Shown: positions 44,171 through 53,704, numbered from the stretch's first letter. The stretch is 64,000 nucleotides of DNA from Shimia sp. Alg240-R146 (GCF_947331465.1 NZ_CAMZOK010000001.1:744001-808000), one strand, 5' to 3'. Numbers and translations are program-made. The notes: generated by a model from the letters alone, not told the origin.

Positions 44171-45865
44171 GTGCAGGACATGGCCCAAGGGCGGGACGGA
44201 GACGTTGTATTGGGCGATGACTGGGTCGCGCCCGAAGCCAACGTCGAAAGGGAGATGCGCGGACGGCGGGAACGTCGTCGGCTTTTGCCGCTGAGCAAAT
44301 CCCCGCTAACGCGCAAGATCATCACTTTCAACCTGATCGCGTTGTGCGTTCTGGTCGCGGGTATCTTGTATCTCAACAGTGCACGCGACAGTTTTGCGGT
44401 GCAACGTGCTTCGGGCCTGATTGCCGAAGGACGGTTGATCGCGGGTGCCTTTGAAGCGCAGATGCCGTCTGGGGCGCCGGTCAATTTGGCAACTGATGAT
44501 GGTGTCAAAGTGGGCGGTACGCTGGAAAAGCTGCCTTTGCAAAAAGGTACAAGCGTCTTTGTCTTTGACACTTCCAAGAACGCCGTTGGCATGAAGGTCG
44601 GGGAGGCCACGTCAAGCGCAGCGCAGGCTTTGGCGGAACGTCCAGAGGGCACGCCGCTTACATCGACACTGAACAAACTGTGGGAAACCATCGGAGGAGA
44701 TGGTGAAAGCGGGCTGGGAGAAGACGCCGAAAGTGAAGCGCGTCTTAGCCAGATTGCGGAGCTGGCGCTGGCCGAAGGTGAGCATCTGGCGACGTTGGAG
44801 GCCGCTGACGGTGATACAGTGTTCGCCGTGGGTGTGGCTGTACAACAAGCCGGGCGCAACGTTGGTGCGGTGGTGCTGGTCAGCGCTGCCGGAGAGCTGG
44901 ATCAGATGGTCAGTTCTGAGCGTGAGCGCGTTTTGCAGATGTTCTTGATTGCCACTGTGGTGTCGGTGGGTCTGTCGATGGTTCTGGCGTCTACGATTTC
45001 CAACCCATTGTCCGATCTGGCCGCAGCAGCCGAGATCGGGCGCGACAACGACACACGCAAGGTCAACCCGGGCCGCGTGCGTATCCCTGATTTGACGGCC
45101 CGGCCTGATGAGATCGGCCGCTTGTCCGGTGCGTTGCGCGGAATGGTTTCGGCCTTGTATGAACGCATCGACAGCAACGAGCAATTCGCGGCTGACGTGG
45201 CGCATGAGATTAAAAACCCGCTGGCCTCATTGCGTTCCGCCGTTGGGTCGCTTCGGATGGTAAAGAAGGAAGAGCATCGCGAGAAATTGCTTGATGTGAT
45301 TGAGCACGATGTGCGCCGTCTGGACCGTCTGGTCAGTGATATTTCCAATGCGTCCCGTTTGGACAGCGAATTGGTCAAAGAAGAAGAGGAGCAGTTCAAT
45401 CTGCTCGAGATGATTGGCAACCTGACCCAGTATCTGGGGGAGGACGCCAAGGGCAAAGGCATCGAGTTCGTCAGCGACCTGCCGGAAGTGCCAATTGAGA
45501 TCAACGGACTTGAGGCGCGGCTGGCGCAGGTGTTTGTCAATCTGATCACCAACGCGATCAGCTTTTGCGAAGACGGTGACGCCATTCGCGTCTGGGCGCG
45601 CAAACGCGAAAACCGGGTGTTGGTAGTGGTCGAGGACACGGGCCCCGGCATTCCGGAACAGGCGCTTAACAAGATCTTCAACCGCTTTTACTCGCATCGG
45701 CCTGAATCCGACTTTGGCAATAACTCCGGTCTTGGGCTGGCGATCTCCAAACAGATCGTAGAAGCACATGGCGGCGTGATCTGGGCCGAAAATATCCGTC
45801 CCACAGATGCCGACATCACCTCTGAACCTCTGGGCGCCCGTTTCGTGGTCGGCCTTCCGGTGTAA
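44171..45865 (+). CDS. chvG: Sensor histidine kinase ChvG
   Basis: Membrane kinase of 564 residues. The GTG start at 44171 opens a basic cytoplasmic N-terminus; membrane helices lie at about residues 50-69 and 254-274, flanking a periplasmic domain of about 185 residues. A HAMP linker follows, then the phospho-acceptor H345 (FAADVAHEIKNPLASL), and the ATPase domain with VNLITNAISFC (N box), DTGPGIP (G1) and NNSGLGLAISKQI (G2). It forms a pair with ChvI and is followed after 3 bases by hprK. Confidence 0.92.
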   Translation: MQDMAQGRDGDVVLGDDWVAPEANVEREMRGRRERRRLLPLSKSPLTRKIITFNLIALCVLVAGILYLNSARDSFAVQRASGLIAEGRLIAGAFEAQMPSGAPVNLATDDGVKVGGTLEKLPLQKGTSVFVFDTSKNAVGMKVGEATSSAAQALAERPEGTPLTSTLNKLWETIGGDGESGLGEDAESEARLSQIAELALAEGEHLATLEAADGDTVFAVGVAVQQAGRNVGAVVLVSAAGELDQMVSSERERVLQMFLIATVVSVGLSMVLASTISNPLSDLAAAAEIGRDNDTRKVNPGRVRIPDLTARPDEIGRLSGALRGMVSALYERIDSNEQFAADVAHEIKNPLASLRSAVGSLRMVKKEEHREKLLDVIEHDVRRLDRLVSDISNASRLDSELVKEEEEQFNLLEMIGNLTQYLGEDAKGKGIEFVSDLPEVPIEINGLEARLAQVFVNLITNAISFCEDGDAIRVWARKRENRVLVVVEDTGPGIPEQALNKIFNRFYSHRPESDFGNNSGLGLAISKQIVEAHGGVIWAENIRPTDADITSEPLGARFVVGLPV

Positions 45866-45868
45866 GTC

Positions 45869-46339
45869 ATGGCGACCGGCGAGGATGGCGGATCAGGCAC
45901 CCACGCCGGAGCGTCAGACCTCGATGACACCACCCTGCATGCTTCCTGTGTGGCCCTTAACGGGTGCGCGGTTCTGATCACGGGCAAATCCGGCAGCGGT
46001 AAGTCCGCGCTTGCATTAGAATTGATGGCCTATGGCGCAACGTTAGTGGCAGACGACTGTACTGTCCTTCGCCAGAGTGGATCGACCTTGACGGCTCGCG
46101 CGCCAAGCACCATTCGCGGCAAGATCGAAGCGCGCGGAGTTGGCATTTTGCGGGGGCAGACCGCGACAGAAGCCGAGGTGGTGCTTGCCGTGGACATGGA
46201 CAGGGTTGAGGAGGACCGCTTGCCGCATCCGCAACAGGTCGTGCTACTTGGCCATTCTATCCCCTTGTGCCGACGGGTCGAAGCAGCGCATTTTGCAGCA
46301 GCGATTCTGCAATACCTGCGCGAAGGGAGAGATGCGTGA
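45869..46339 (+). CDS. hprK: HPr kinase/phosphatase, short alphaproteobacterial form
   Basis: A 156-residue protein equal to the C-terminal catalytic domain of HprK/P; the N-terminal domain of the Firmicute enzyme is absent, as is normal in alphaproteobacteria. Walker A is TGKSGSGKSALALEL (about residues 37-51), and the YGATLVADDCTVL segment follows. It phosphorylates HPr on its regulatory serine. The last four bases (GTGA) overlap rapZ. The cluster hprK-rapZ-EIIA-HPr suggests a regulatory PTS rather than sugar uptake. Confidence 0.9.
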   Translation: MATGEDGGSGTHAGASDLDDTTLHASCVALNGCAVLITGKSGSGKSALALELMAYGATLVADDCTVLRQSGSTLTARAPSTIRGKIEARGVGILRGQTATEAEVVLAVDMDRVEEDRLPHPQQVVLLGHSIPLCRRVEAAHFAAAILQYLREGRDA

Positions 46340-47268
46340 CCGCAGCGCCGTCGACATCGAAAAAGCACCGTCTTTTGCTGCTAACAGGCCCGTCCGGCGC
46401 GGGCCGTTCAACGGCCATCAATGCGCTCGAAGACAGCGGCTATGAAACCATCGACAATTTGCCGATTGGCCTGTTGGGCCGGCTGCTTTCGGATCAGCCG
46501 CTGACGGGCCCATTGGCGCTGGGTCTTGATGTGCGCAACAGGGATTTTTCCTCGCAGGCATTGCTGGAGGCGCTCGACCTTCTGAAAGGCGTCCACGAGG
46601 CCGACCCCGAGCTTTTGTACCTGGACTGTCGCGCCGATGTTCTTGCCCGACGCTACAGCGAAACGCGCCGCCGCCATCCGATGGCGCCCGACGGGGAGCC
46701 ATCACAGGGCATTCGCCGTGAGTTGGAACTTTTTGCGCCTGTGCGGGCCCGAGCGGATGTGTTGATCGACACCTCAGAGCTGAGCCCACATGAATTGCGC
46801 GCGGCGGTGGAACAGCATTACGCCCCCAAAGACGGTCAATCCCTGGCGCTGACAGTGACGTCTTTCAGCTACAAACGGGGTTTGCCGCAAAGTGCCGATA
46901 TGGTTTTTGATTGCCGCTTCCTGCGCAATCCGCATTGGGAGCCCGATTTGCGTCCGATGGACGGTGGGGATGCACCTGTGGGGGCCTATGTCGCGGATGA
47001 TCCGTCGTTTGATCCGTTTTTCGACTCACTCACGAAAATGCTGACGACTCTGTTGCCTGCTTACATCGGAGAAGGCCGGAGCCACCTGATGATCGCATTT
47101 GGGTGCACGGGGGGGCGGCATAGATCGGTTTTTATGGCTGATTCCGTCGCGGCTGCTCTTGCACAACAGGGCTGGCGGGTGTCAATTAGGCATCGCGAAC
47201 TCAACCGGGTCGCAACGCTTCCGGGACATGGGCCGGACAGCACAGCAGATGGGGAAGACAAAGCGTGA
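46336..47268 (+). CDS. rapZ: RNase adapter protein RapZ
   Basis: A 310-residue P-loop protein of the RapZ/YvcJ family. Walker A is TGPSGAGRSTAINAL (note Arg where Lys is usual, a family trait), and the C-terminal part has GCTGGRHRSVF, a binding pocket for small metabolites. The GTG at 46336 overlaps the hprK stop; a longer frame from 46267 lies within hprK. In E. coli, RapZ controls decay of GlmZ sRNA. In alphaproteobacteria its role is less clear, but its place between hprK and EIIA is conserved. Confidence 0.92.
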   Translation: MTAAPSTSKKHRLLLLTGPSGAGRSTAINALEDSGYETIDNLPIGLLGRLLSDQPLTGPLALGLDVRNRDFSSQALLEALDLLKGVHEADPELLYLDCRADVLARRYSETRRRHPMAPDGEPSQGIRRELELFAPVRARADVLIDTSELSPHELRAAVEQHYAPKDGQSLALTVTSFSYKRGLPQSADMVFDCRFLRNPHWEPDLRPMDGGDAPVGAYVADDPSFDPFFDSLTKMLTTLLPAYIGEGRSHLMIAFGCTGGRHRSVFMADSVAAALAQQGWRVSIRHRELNRVATLPGHGPDSTADGEDKA

Positions 47269-47657
47269 TCGGAATTGTGATCGTGGCACATGGCGGGCTG
47301 GCGGGTGAGTACCTGGCAGCCATGGAGCATGTGGTCGGCGCGCAAAATGGCGTCTCTGCCATCGCGATTGAACCAGACCACGACCGGGCCACAAAGCAAG
47401 GCGAAATTTGCGCAGCAGCAGATGCCGTCGACAGCGGCAATGGCGTGGTCATCGTCACTGACATGTTTGGCGGCTCGCCCTCCAACCTCAGCCTGCGCGC
47501 CTGTGCGCCTGCCAATCGGCGCATCCTCTATGGGGCCAATTTGCCGATGCTGATCAAGCTGGCCAAAAGCCGTCACCTTGAGGTCGGGGATGCGGTGCGT
47601 TTGTCGCTGGATGCCGGTCGCAAATACATCGACAGCCAAAATATCCACACGGGGTGA
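47265..47657 (+). CDS. PTS EIIA component, mannose family (ManX-like)
   Basis: A 130-residue EIIA-Man-type protein with phospho-acceptor H9 (IVIVAHGGLAGEYL) and the MFGGSPSNLSLRAC segment. No EIIB, EIIC or EIID gene is near, so it is likely a regulatory phosphocarrier that takes phosphate from HPr. The GTG start overlaps the rapZ stop (GTGA). HPr follows after 3 bases. Confidence 0.92.
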   Translation: MIGIVIVAHGGLAGEYLAAMEHVVGAQNGVSAIAIEPDHDRATKQGEICAAADAVDSGNGVVIVTDMFGGSPSNLSLRACAPANRRILYGANLPMLIKLAKSRHLEVGDAVRLSLDAGRKYIDSQNIHTG

Positions 47658-47660
47658 GCC

Positions 47661-47939
47661 ATGAGTGAAACCACATTACGCACACTGGCAATCGTCAACG
47701 AAAAAGGGTTGCATGCGCGGGCCTCTGCCAAATTGGTGGAAGTGGTCGAAGGGTTTGACGCATCCGCAGAAGTGTCCAAGGATGGGTTGAGCGCAAGCGG
47801 CGACAGTATTATGGGGTTGCTGATGTTGGCGGCGTCCAAGGGAACGTCTGTGGATGTCGCGACTAGCGGACCGGACGCAGAGGCGCTGGCCGATGCCATC
47901 GAAGCGCTTGTTGCCGACAAGTTCGGCGAAGGCTTTTAA
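47661..47939 (+). CDS. ptsH: Phosphocarrier protein HPr
   Basis: A 92-residue HPr with active-site H18 (NEKGLHARASAKLV) and the regulatory serine S49 in GDSIMGLLML, the target of HprK. Both sites being intact means it can be phosphorylated by an enzyme I and by the neighbouring kinase. Enzyme I is not in the window. It is the last gene of the overlapping hprK-rapZ-EIIA-HPr chain. Confidence 0.94.
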   Translation: MSETTLRTLAIVNEKGLHARASAKLVEVVEGFDASAEVSKDGLSASGDSIMGLLMLAASKGTSVDVATSGPDAEALADAIEALVADKFGEGF

Positions 47940-47991
47940 AGCGAAAGACGGACGGCCAAGTGTTTGGCCGAAGAACGGGAAGAATAAGTTG

Positions 47992-48897
47992 GTGGACACA
48001 GTGCCAGAGCCACATATGGCGAACAAAGGCAAAGGCGGAAGCGAGACCGCCCATGACAGCGAAGGGCAGGTTTATGACCGCCGCACGCTGACCTATGCCA
48101 ACTCGTTTGACGACCGCTGGACGGGCTTTGCCATTCGCGCCATCGAATGGATGACTGGCAAGTTGACCATCTTGGGCATGGTTAACAAGTTCGAGAGAAA
48201 CAACGAGAAATTCCGGGGGCAACGTTTCTGGCGCGGCGCACTGGACGTAATGGGCATCGAGCTCACAACGCCTGCTGAACAGTTGGCAAACATCCCGACG
48301 GATGGCCCGGTTGTGGTTGTGGCCAACCACCCGCACGGCATGGTTGATGGCATGATCTTTGCAGATCTCATCGGCAGGGTCCGGCAGGATTACCGGATTC
48401 TGACGCGGTCTGTGCTAACTGGTCTGGACGAAGCGGCCTCGAGCTTTATGATCCCGGTGCCTTTCCCGCATGATCCGGACGCGCAGCGCAAGATGGTCGA
48501 AATGCGCGGCAAGGCCATGTCCCACCTCAAAGAGGGCGGCGTCGTTGCGCTCTTCCCTTCGGGTGTCGTTATGAGCTCTGAGAGCTGGTTTGGACCGGCA
48601 ATCGAGCAAGAGTGGAATGTCTTTACCGCCCAGATGATCCGCCGTTCTGGTGCGCGGGTTGTGCCGATTTTCTATCCCGGGTCCAACAGCCGCGCATATC
48701 AGATCGCCAACAAAGTGTCGCCGATCTTTCGGCAGGGCCTTTTGCTGCATGAGATCGTCAGATCTTGTAACAAGCCGCAAAAACCCGTGGTCGGCGCGCC
48801 ACTGACCGACGAACAGATGGAAATGCTGCAAAGCGATCCGCGCGGCTTTATGGCTTGGTTGCGTCAGCACACCTTGGATCTGGGCAAGTCCGGCTAA
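47992..48897 (+). CDS. Lysophospholipid acyltransferase family protein
   Basis: A probable membrane-associated acyltransferase of about 301 residues. The GTG at 47992 has GGGAAGA 8 bases upstream; GTG 48001 and ATG 48016 are alternatives. The PlsC-like catalytic region appears as ANHPHGMVDGM; here five residues separate the first His from Asp instead of the usual four, the variant seen in 'NHPxG' acyltransferases. ALFPSGVVMSSESW and VPIFYPGSNSRAYQ form the later blocks. It likely acylates a lysolipid; the acceptor is unknown. It is possibly read together with the PTS genes. Confidence 0.82.
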   Translation: MDTVPEPHMANKGKGGSETAHDSEGQVYDRRTLTYANSFDDRWTGFAIRAIEWMTGKLTILGMVNKFERNNEKFRGQRFWRGALDVMGIELTTPAEQLANIPTDGPVVVVANHPHGMVDGMIFADLIGRVRQDYRILTRSVLTGLDEAASSFMIPVPFPHDPDAQRKMVEMRGKAMSHLKEGGVVALFPSGVVMSSESWFGPAIEQEWNVFTAQMIRRSGARVVPIFYPGSNSRAYQIANKVSPIFRQGLLLHEIVRSCNKPQKPVVGAPLTDEQMEMLQSDPRGFMAWLRQHTLDLGKSG

Positions 48898-48923
48898 AGC
48901 CTTTTCTTCACATCTCTATGGCT

Positions 48924-48957
48924 CGAAATACCCCGGAGCGCGAGGCAGAGCCTCGCC
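48924..48957. repeat. Hairpin intergenic element
   Basis: CGAAATACCCCGGAGC followed by the perfect hairpin GCGAGGC-AGA-GCCTCGC (48940-48956). It resembles, in reverse style, the hairpin elements at 35417 and 58641. It may terminate the acyltransferase transcript. Confidence 0.4.
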
Positions 48958-49027
48958 CACCGTGCAGGCGTAAGCACGCGCAAAACCTGAGCGCGTCAGC
49001 GCACCGATGAATTGCGATCAGGCAGGG

Positions 49028-49903
49028 TCAGCGGGTCGGGACCGGCACGTCTCCACGGTAGTCATAAAACCCACGTTTGGTTTTCCGACCCAGCCAGCCG
49101 GCTTCGACGTATTTGGTCAAAAGCGGGCAGGGGCGGTATTTCGTGTCCGCCAATCCGTCATGCAGCACGTTCATGATCGCTAGGCAGGTGTCCAACCCAA
49201 TGAAATCGGCCAGTTCCAGCGGCCCCATCGGGTGGTTGGCACCGAGTTTCATGGCGTTGTCGATCGACGCCACATTGCCCACACCTTCGTAGAGCGTATA
49301 GCACGCCTCGTTGATCATCGGGATCAGGATGCGGTTCACGATGAAGGCCGGGAAATCCTCGGCGCTGGCAGCGGTTTTGCCCAGCTTGGTGACGATGCCC
49401 AAGCACGCCTGATAAGTAGGTTCATCGGTTGCAATGCCACGGATCAGTTCGACCAGCTGCATCACCGGCACCGGATTCATGAAGTGGAACCCCATGAACC
49501 GCTCAGGGTGGGTGGTACGCGAAGCCAGGCGGGTGATCGAAATCGACGACGTATTGGAAGTCAGGATCGTGTCCGGGCTGAGATGCGGCTTCAGCGTGTC
49601 AAAGATCTGATGCTTGATTTCTTCCCGTTCGGTTGCGGCTTCGATCACCAAATCAGTGCCACCCAAAGCGGGCAGTTCCAAGGTGGTGGCAATGCGCGCC
49701 ATCGCAGCGGCTTTCTCGTCTGCGGAGATCTTTTCTCGGCTCACTTGACGTTCGAGGTTCTTGTCGATTCGCGCGACAGCAGCGTCCAATGCGCTCTGAT
49801 CGATGTCGTTGAGCAGGACTTCATAACCCGCCAGCGCCATAACATGCGCGATGCCATTGCCCATTTGGCCGGCTCCGACCACTCCGATTGACCCGATGTC
49901 CAT
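49028..49903 (-). CDS. 3-hydroxybutyryl-CoA dehydrogenase
   Basis: NAD-dependent dehydrogenase of 291 residues that interconverts 3-hydroxybutyryl-CoA and acetoacetyl-CoA, used in butyrate/PHB metabolism and fatty acid oxidation. It has an N-terminal Rossmann motif GAGQMGNGIAHVMALAGYEV, catalytic His in GFHFMNPVPVMQLVE, and the C-terminal helical domain with FIVNRILIPMINEA. ETF genes on the same strand nearby fit acyl-CoA oxidation. An intervening plus-strand DUF6473 gene separates them. Confidence 0.93.
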   Translation of the reverse strand: MDIGSIGVVGAGQMGNGIAHVMALAGYEVLLNDIDQSALDAAVARIDKNLERQVSREKISADEKAAAMARIATTLELPALGGTDLVIEAATEREEIKHQIFDTLKPHLSPDTILTSNTSSISITRLASRTTHPERFMGFHFMNPVPVMQLVELIRGIATDEPTYQACLGIVTKLGKTAASAEDFPAFIVNRILIPMINEACYTLYEGVGNVASIDNAMKLGANHPMGPLELADFIGLDTCLAIMNVLHDGLADTKYRPCPLLTKYVEAGWLGRKTKRGFYDYRGDVPVPTR

Positions 49904-50063
49904 GATCCGACCCCATTATTTGGCTTTGTCGAACCTTATGCCTGCGTTTCACCCCACCGCAAGGGGGCGGGGTGGCTAAAATTTACTGTAACTTAGCACT
50001 TTAGGCATTTGGCAAACAGTTTGCGCGAATCTGGGCGCGGGTGAGGATAGTTGTGGTGAAAAT

Positions 50064-50891
50064 ATGTCGTTTGCTAAAATGGACGCTGGTGAAATTGATT
50101 ACGCTCCGTGTCGGTATGGAAAATCTCGGATCACATTTCGTGGTCCGAAAAAGACGCTTGAAGATGCCTATGTGGCTTTCATCGGTGGAACGGAGACCTA
50201 TGGAAAATTTGTACCGACCCCGTTTGTGTCGCTGGTCGAAGACGAATTGGATATGGAATGCGTCAATCTGGGTTGTGTGAACGCTGGCATTGATGCCTTT
50301 CTCGCGGAGCCACCGGCGTTGGATGTGGCGCAACATGCTGATGTCACGGTGATTCAGGTGATGGGCGCGCAGAATATGTCGAACCGGTATTACAAGGTGC
50401 ATCCGCGCCGCAATGACCGGTTCATCGGCGCATCGCAAATGATGCAACTGGTGTTTCCTGAGGTCGACTTCAGCGAATTTCATTTTAACCGGCATATGCT
50501 GCAAACGCTGCAGTCACGGGCGCCAGAGCGATATGCGATGGTGCGCGAAGAGCTGAAGATGGCGTGGAACGCCCGGATGAAGCTGTTGCTCAATACCATC
50601 AGCGGCAAAGTCATCCTTTTGTGGGTGTCGGCACATTCCCCGGATGACGAGGTTGCGACCTTAGAGCTTGGTCGCGATCCGTTGTTTGTTGATCGAGGGA
50701 TGCTGGATGGGCTGGACCCGTTGGTCGACGGTCTTGTCGAAGTGGTTGTAACGGCTGAAGACGCGGTGCAGTCCACCGACGGCATGGTGTGCTCTGAAAT
50801 GGAAAAGGTGGCGGCGAAGGTTATGCTTGGCCCGAAAGTACACGAGCTTACGGCTCGGAAGGTCGCCGAGAAGGTCAAAGACCTGATCTGA
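50064..50891 (+). CDS. DUF6473 family protein
   Basis: A 275-residue soluble protein that I place in DUF6473, a family seen mainly in Rhodobacteraceae. Conserved-looking stretches are FIGGTETYGKFVPTPFVSLV and NLGCVNAGIDAFL, and SNRYYKVHPRRNDRFIGAS. The fold may be related to SGNH-like or polysaccharide-handling proteins, but that is a guess. The ATG at 50064 lacks a clear ribosome binding site; ATG 50079 is an alternative. A terminator follows. It interrupts a block of minus-strand fatty-acid-type genes. Confidence 0.75.
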   Translation: MSFAKMDAGEIDYAPCRYGKSRITFRGPKKTLEDAYVAFIGGTETYGKFVPTPFVSLVEDELDMECVNLGCVNAGIDAFLAEPPALDVAQHADVTVIQVMGAQNMSNRYYKVHPRRNDRFIGASQMMQLVFPEVDFSEFHFNRHMLQTLQSRAPERYAMVREELKMAWNARMKLLLNTISGKVILLWVSAHSPDDEVATLELGRDPLFVDRGMLDGLDPLVDGLVEVVVTAEDAVQSTDGMVCSEMEKVAAKVMLGPKVHELTARKVAEKVKDLI

Positions 50892-50923
50892 CCAACTTCG
50901 CCCCGGTTGGATTATCGCAAAAG

Positions 50924-50952
50924 AAAAGGCCCGCCAATGAGCGGGCCTTTTT
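50924..50952. terminator. Terminator between DUF6473 and etfA
   Basis: AAAAGGCCCGC / GCGGGCCTTTTT with a six-base loop (CAATGA), A- and T-flanked, placed between two convergent genes. Confidence 0.85.
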
Positions 50953-50991
50953 GTGTGTCTAGGGCAGGCGGCCTAGGCCGCCTGATGGGCG

Positions 50992-51921
50992 TTAGCCAAG
51001 CTTGTCGGTCAAGGCCGGAACGGCCTCAAACAGATCGGCAACCAGACCAAAGTCGGCAACCTGGAAAATAGGTGCTTCTTCGTCTTTGTTGATTGCAACG
51101 ATGATCTTGGAGTCTTTCATACCAGCAAGGTGCTGAATGGCGCCCGAGATACCTGCGGCGATGTACAGATCCGGTGCAACGACTTTACCAGTCTGACCAA
51201 CCTGCCAGTCGTTGGGGGCATAGCCCGAGTCAACGGCTGCGCGGGATGCGCCAACGGCGGCCCCCAGTTTGTCGGCGAGAGCTTCGATGATTTTGAAGTC
51301 CTCTTCCGAGCCAACACCACGACCACCGGAGACAACGATGCCGGCCGAGGTCAACTCGGGGCGATCGCTTTCGGCAACCTTGTCTTCAACCCATTCGGAC
51401 AAGCCGGGATTGTCAGTAGCACCGATTGTTTCGACTGCGGCCGAGCCACCTTCGCCAGCTGCGTCAAAGGTCGATGTGCGGAAGGTGATAACCTTCTTGG
51501 CATCGGACGATTTCACAGTCTGGATGGCGTTACCGGCATAGATCGGACGCTCGAATGTGTCGGCGTCGATCACTGCGGTCACTTCGGAAAGCACCATCAC
51601 GTCCAAAAGTGCTGCCACGCGGGGCATCACGTTTTTCGCGTCAGTGGTGGCAGGCGCCACGATGTGGCTGTAGTCACCTGCGAGGGACACGATCAGGGCT
51701 GCCGTCGGCTCTGCAAGGCGGTGGCCCAGAGAAGCGTCTTCAGCGACCAGAACCTTGGCCACGCCGTCGATTTTGGCAGCGGCTTCGCCAGCGGCTGCGG
51801 CAGATGCGCCAGCGGCCAGAATGGTCACGTCACCCAAAGCTTTGGATGCGGTGACAGCCTTGGCGGTGGCGTCCATCGCCAGTTCGCCATTGTTGACTTC
51901 TGCGAGAAGAAGAACAGCCAT
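50992..51921 (-). CDS. etfA: Electron transfer flavoprotein alpha subunit
   Basis: A 309-residue FAD-binding subunit of ETF, which passes electrons from acyl-CoA dehydrogenases to ETF:ubiquinone oxidoreductase. The C-terminal FAD domain is clear: [20 protein letters not shown], then [20 protein letters not shown] and [15 protein letters not shown]. The start codon shares one base with the etfB stop (TAATG), so the pair is coupled. Confidence 0.95.
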   Translation of the reverse strand: MAVLLLAEVNNGELAMDATAKAVTASKALGDVTILAAGASAAAAGEAAAKIDGVAKVLVAEDASLGHRLAEPTAALIVSLAGDYSHIVAPATTDAKNVMPRVAALLDVMVLSEVTAVIDADTFERPIYAGNAIQTVKSSDAKKVITFRTSTFDAAGEGGSAAVETIGATDNPGLSEWVEDKVAESDRPELTSAGIVVSGGRGVGSEEDFKIIEALADKLGAAVGASRAAVDSGYAPNDWQVGQTGKVVAPDLYIAAGISGAIQHLAGMKDSKIIVAINKDEEAPIFQVADFGLVADLFEAVPALTDKLG

Positions 51922-52679
51922 TACACAGCCCCCGCTTCTTTGAGTTTCTCGACCAGCTCGTCTACGGAGCCAACCATGATGCCTGCGGCACGCTCGGACG
52001 GCTCGGAAGTTTTAACAACTTCAAGACGCGGTGTGACGTCGACGCCGTAATCAGCAGCTGTTTTCTCGTCCAGCGGCTTTTTCTTGGCTTTCATAATGTT
52101 TGGCAGCGACGCATAGCGTGGCTCGTTCAAACGCAGATCAACCGAGATGATGGTTGGGGTCGAAACCTTGATGGTTTGCAGACCGCCGTCCACTTCGCGG
52201 GTCACAACGGCTTTGTCGCCGTCGATGTCGACCTCGGAGGCAAAAGTCGCTTGCGACCAACCCAGAAGGGCGGACAGCATTTGACCAGTGGCGTTCATGT
52301 CGTTGTCGATCGCCTGCTTGCCGCAGAGAACCAGACCGGGCTGCTCTTCCTCGACCACTTTGGCGAGGATTTTGGCAACGGCCAGCGGCTCGATGTCCTG
52401 ATGTACATCGTCAGCAGCAACCACGAGAATAGCGCGGTCGGCGCCCATGGCGAGGGCAGTGCGCAGGGTTTCCTGAGCTTGCTTGACGCCAATCGACACT
52501 GCGATCACTTCGTCAGCCTTGCCGGCTTCTTTCAGGCGGATGGCCTCTTCGACGGCGATTTCGTCGAATGGGTTCATCGACATTTTTACGTTGGCGAGAT
52601 CGACACCGGTCCCGTCCGCTTTCACACGGACCTTCACGTTGTAGTCAATCACGCGCTTGACAGGCACAAGTACCTTCAT
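51921..52679 (-). CDS. etfB: Electron transfer flavoprotein beta subunit
   Basis: A 252-residue AMP/FAD-binding partner of EtfA. Landmarks: [19 protein letters not shown] at the start, [20 protein letters not shown] and the [20 protein letters not shown] segment. The loop [20 protein letters not shown] is the recognition loop for partner dehydrogenases. It is first in the etfBA operon; a GGAGT lies before its ATG. Confidence 0.95.
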   Translation of the reverse strand: MKVLVPVKRVIDYNVKVRVKADGTGVDLANVKMSMNPFDEIAVEEAIRLKEAGKADEVIAVSIGVKQAQETLRTALAMGADRAILVVAADDVHQDIEPLAVAKILAKVVEEEQPGLVLCGKQAIDNDMNATGQMLSALLGWSQATFASEVDIDGDKAVVTREVDGGLQTIKVSTPTIISVDLRLNEPRYASLPNIMKAKKKPLDEKTAADYGVDVTPRLEVVKTSEPSERAAGIMVGSVDELVEKLKEAGAV

Positions 52680-52922
52680 GGGCGTAGGACTCCTTACAAA
52701 ATGTCAGAGCCGGGGTCCGGCTCAAGCAATGCTCTCTGGGCTTTGATATATTCTTGCGCGGCCGTGAAACAGAGCAAAATCGTCACGATCGCGCCTATCG
52801 ACGTCACGTTGAGCGGTTTCACGTTACGTTTCTTGCAAGAATATTGCGGCGGCGCAGAAAAGTTACGTAAGGACAAATTGCGTAAGGCGTGATGTTAGCG
52901 CCACCGTGCGGAAAGCGCAGAC

Positions 52923-53495
52923 TTAGCGATTCGCGCCGGGGACCCAGAGCACATCAGCGCGGCCATCGTCGTTGGCGATGCGTGCAGCCACAAAGAACCA
53001 GTCCGACAGCCGGTTGAGGTACGTCACGACATGCGGGTTGACCTCTTCGGACTGCGCCAGTTCCACTGCGAGGCGTTCGGCACGGCGGGCGACGGTCCGG
53101 CAAATGTGCAAATGTGCTGACAAGGCGGAGCCGCCGGGCAGAATAAAGCTGCGAAGCGGTTCGAGCCGGTCATTCATGGCGTCGATTTCCGCTTCAAGTC
53201 GCAGGACCTGACTTTCGGCCATGCGCAACGGCGGGTATTCGGCGGTGGCGTCCTTGGCCATGTCAGGGCGGCAGAGATCCGCGCCGAGATCAAAGAGATC
53301 GTTCTGAATGTAGGACAGCTGAGTGTCCATGGCGCCTGTGGCATGCAGGCGGGCGACGCCCAGCGTGGCGTTGAGTTCATCCGACGTGCCGTAGGCCGTG
53401 ACGCGCGCATCGTATTTGGCGACGCGGTTGCCATTACCAAGCGCGGTGGTGCCTTTGTCGCCGGTGCGGGTGTAGATCTTGTTTAGAACAACCAT
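52923..53495 (-). CDS. Cob(I)alamin adenosyltransferase, PduO type
   Basis: Makes adenosylcobalamin from cob(I)alamin and ATP. The ATG at 53495 opens MVVLNKIYTRTGDKGTTALG, the standard ATP-binding start of PduO-type enzymes; an upstream frame from 53666 covers the neighbouring gene. C-terminal RRAERLAVELAQ, then NPHVVTYLNRLSDWFFVAAR, are conserved. 190 residues is normal. In roseobacters this gene commonly sits near etf and hydroxybutyryl-CoA genes, fitting B12-dependent methylmalonyl/ethylmalonyl-CoA mutases. Confidence 0.92.
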   Translation of the reverse strand: MVVLNKIYTRTGDKGTTALGNGNRVAKYDARVTAYGTSDELNATLGVARLHATGAMDTQLSYIQNDLFDLGADLCRPDMAKDATAEYPPLRMAESQVLRLEAEIDAMNDRLEPLRSFILPGGSALSAHLHICRTVARRAERLAVELAQSEEVNPHVVTYLNRLSDWFFVAARIANDDGRADVLWVPGANR

Positions 53496-53500
53496 GTTGA

Positions 53501-53704
53501 TCAGCCTCCCGTGCGGAACCAGACAAATATCAGGATCATCACCACCGCAATGAATTGTGCGGCGATGCGCAGGCGCATGAGCTTGTTGGCATATTTGCGA
53601 TTGAAATCGCCGCCCTTGGCAAAGGCTCCGACGCCGATCACCAGAATGACCAGCACACTCAGACATGCGATTGCGGCAACCCAGAAAAGGGGATCGTTGG
53701 CCAT
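53501..53704 (-). CDS. Twin-transmembrane small protein (HIG1-like)
   Basis: A 67-residue protein with two hydrophobic helices (about residues 5-27 and 43-62) joined by a polar loop, GAFAKGGDFNRKYANKLMRL, which matches the HIG1/'twin transmembrane' family linked to respiratory complexes. I chose the ATG at 53704 (MANDPLFWVAAIA) with GGAGCAGA upstream. It ends 5 bases before the adenosyltransferase start and is likely co-transcribed. Confidence 0.8.
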   Translation of the reverse strand: MANDPLFWVAAIACLSVLVILVIGVGAFAKGGDFNRKYANKLMRLRIAAQFIAVVMILIFVWFRTGG

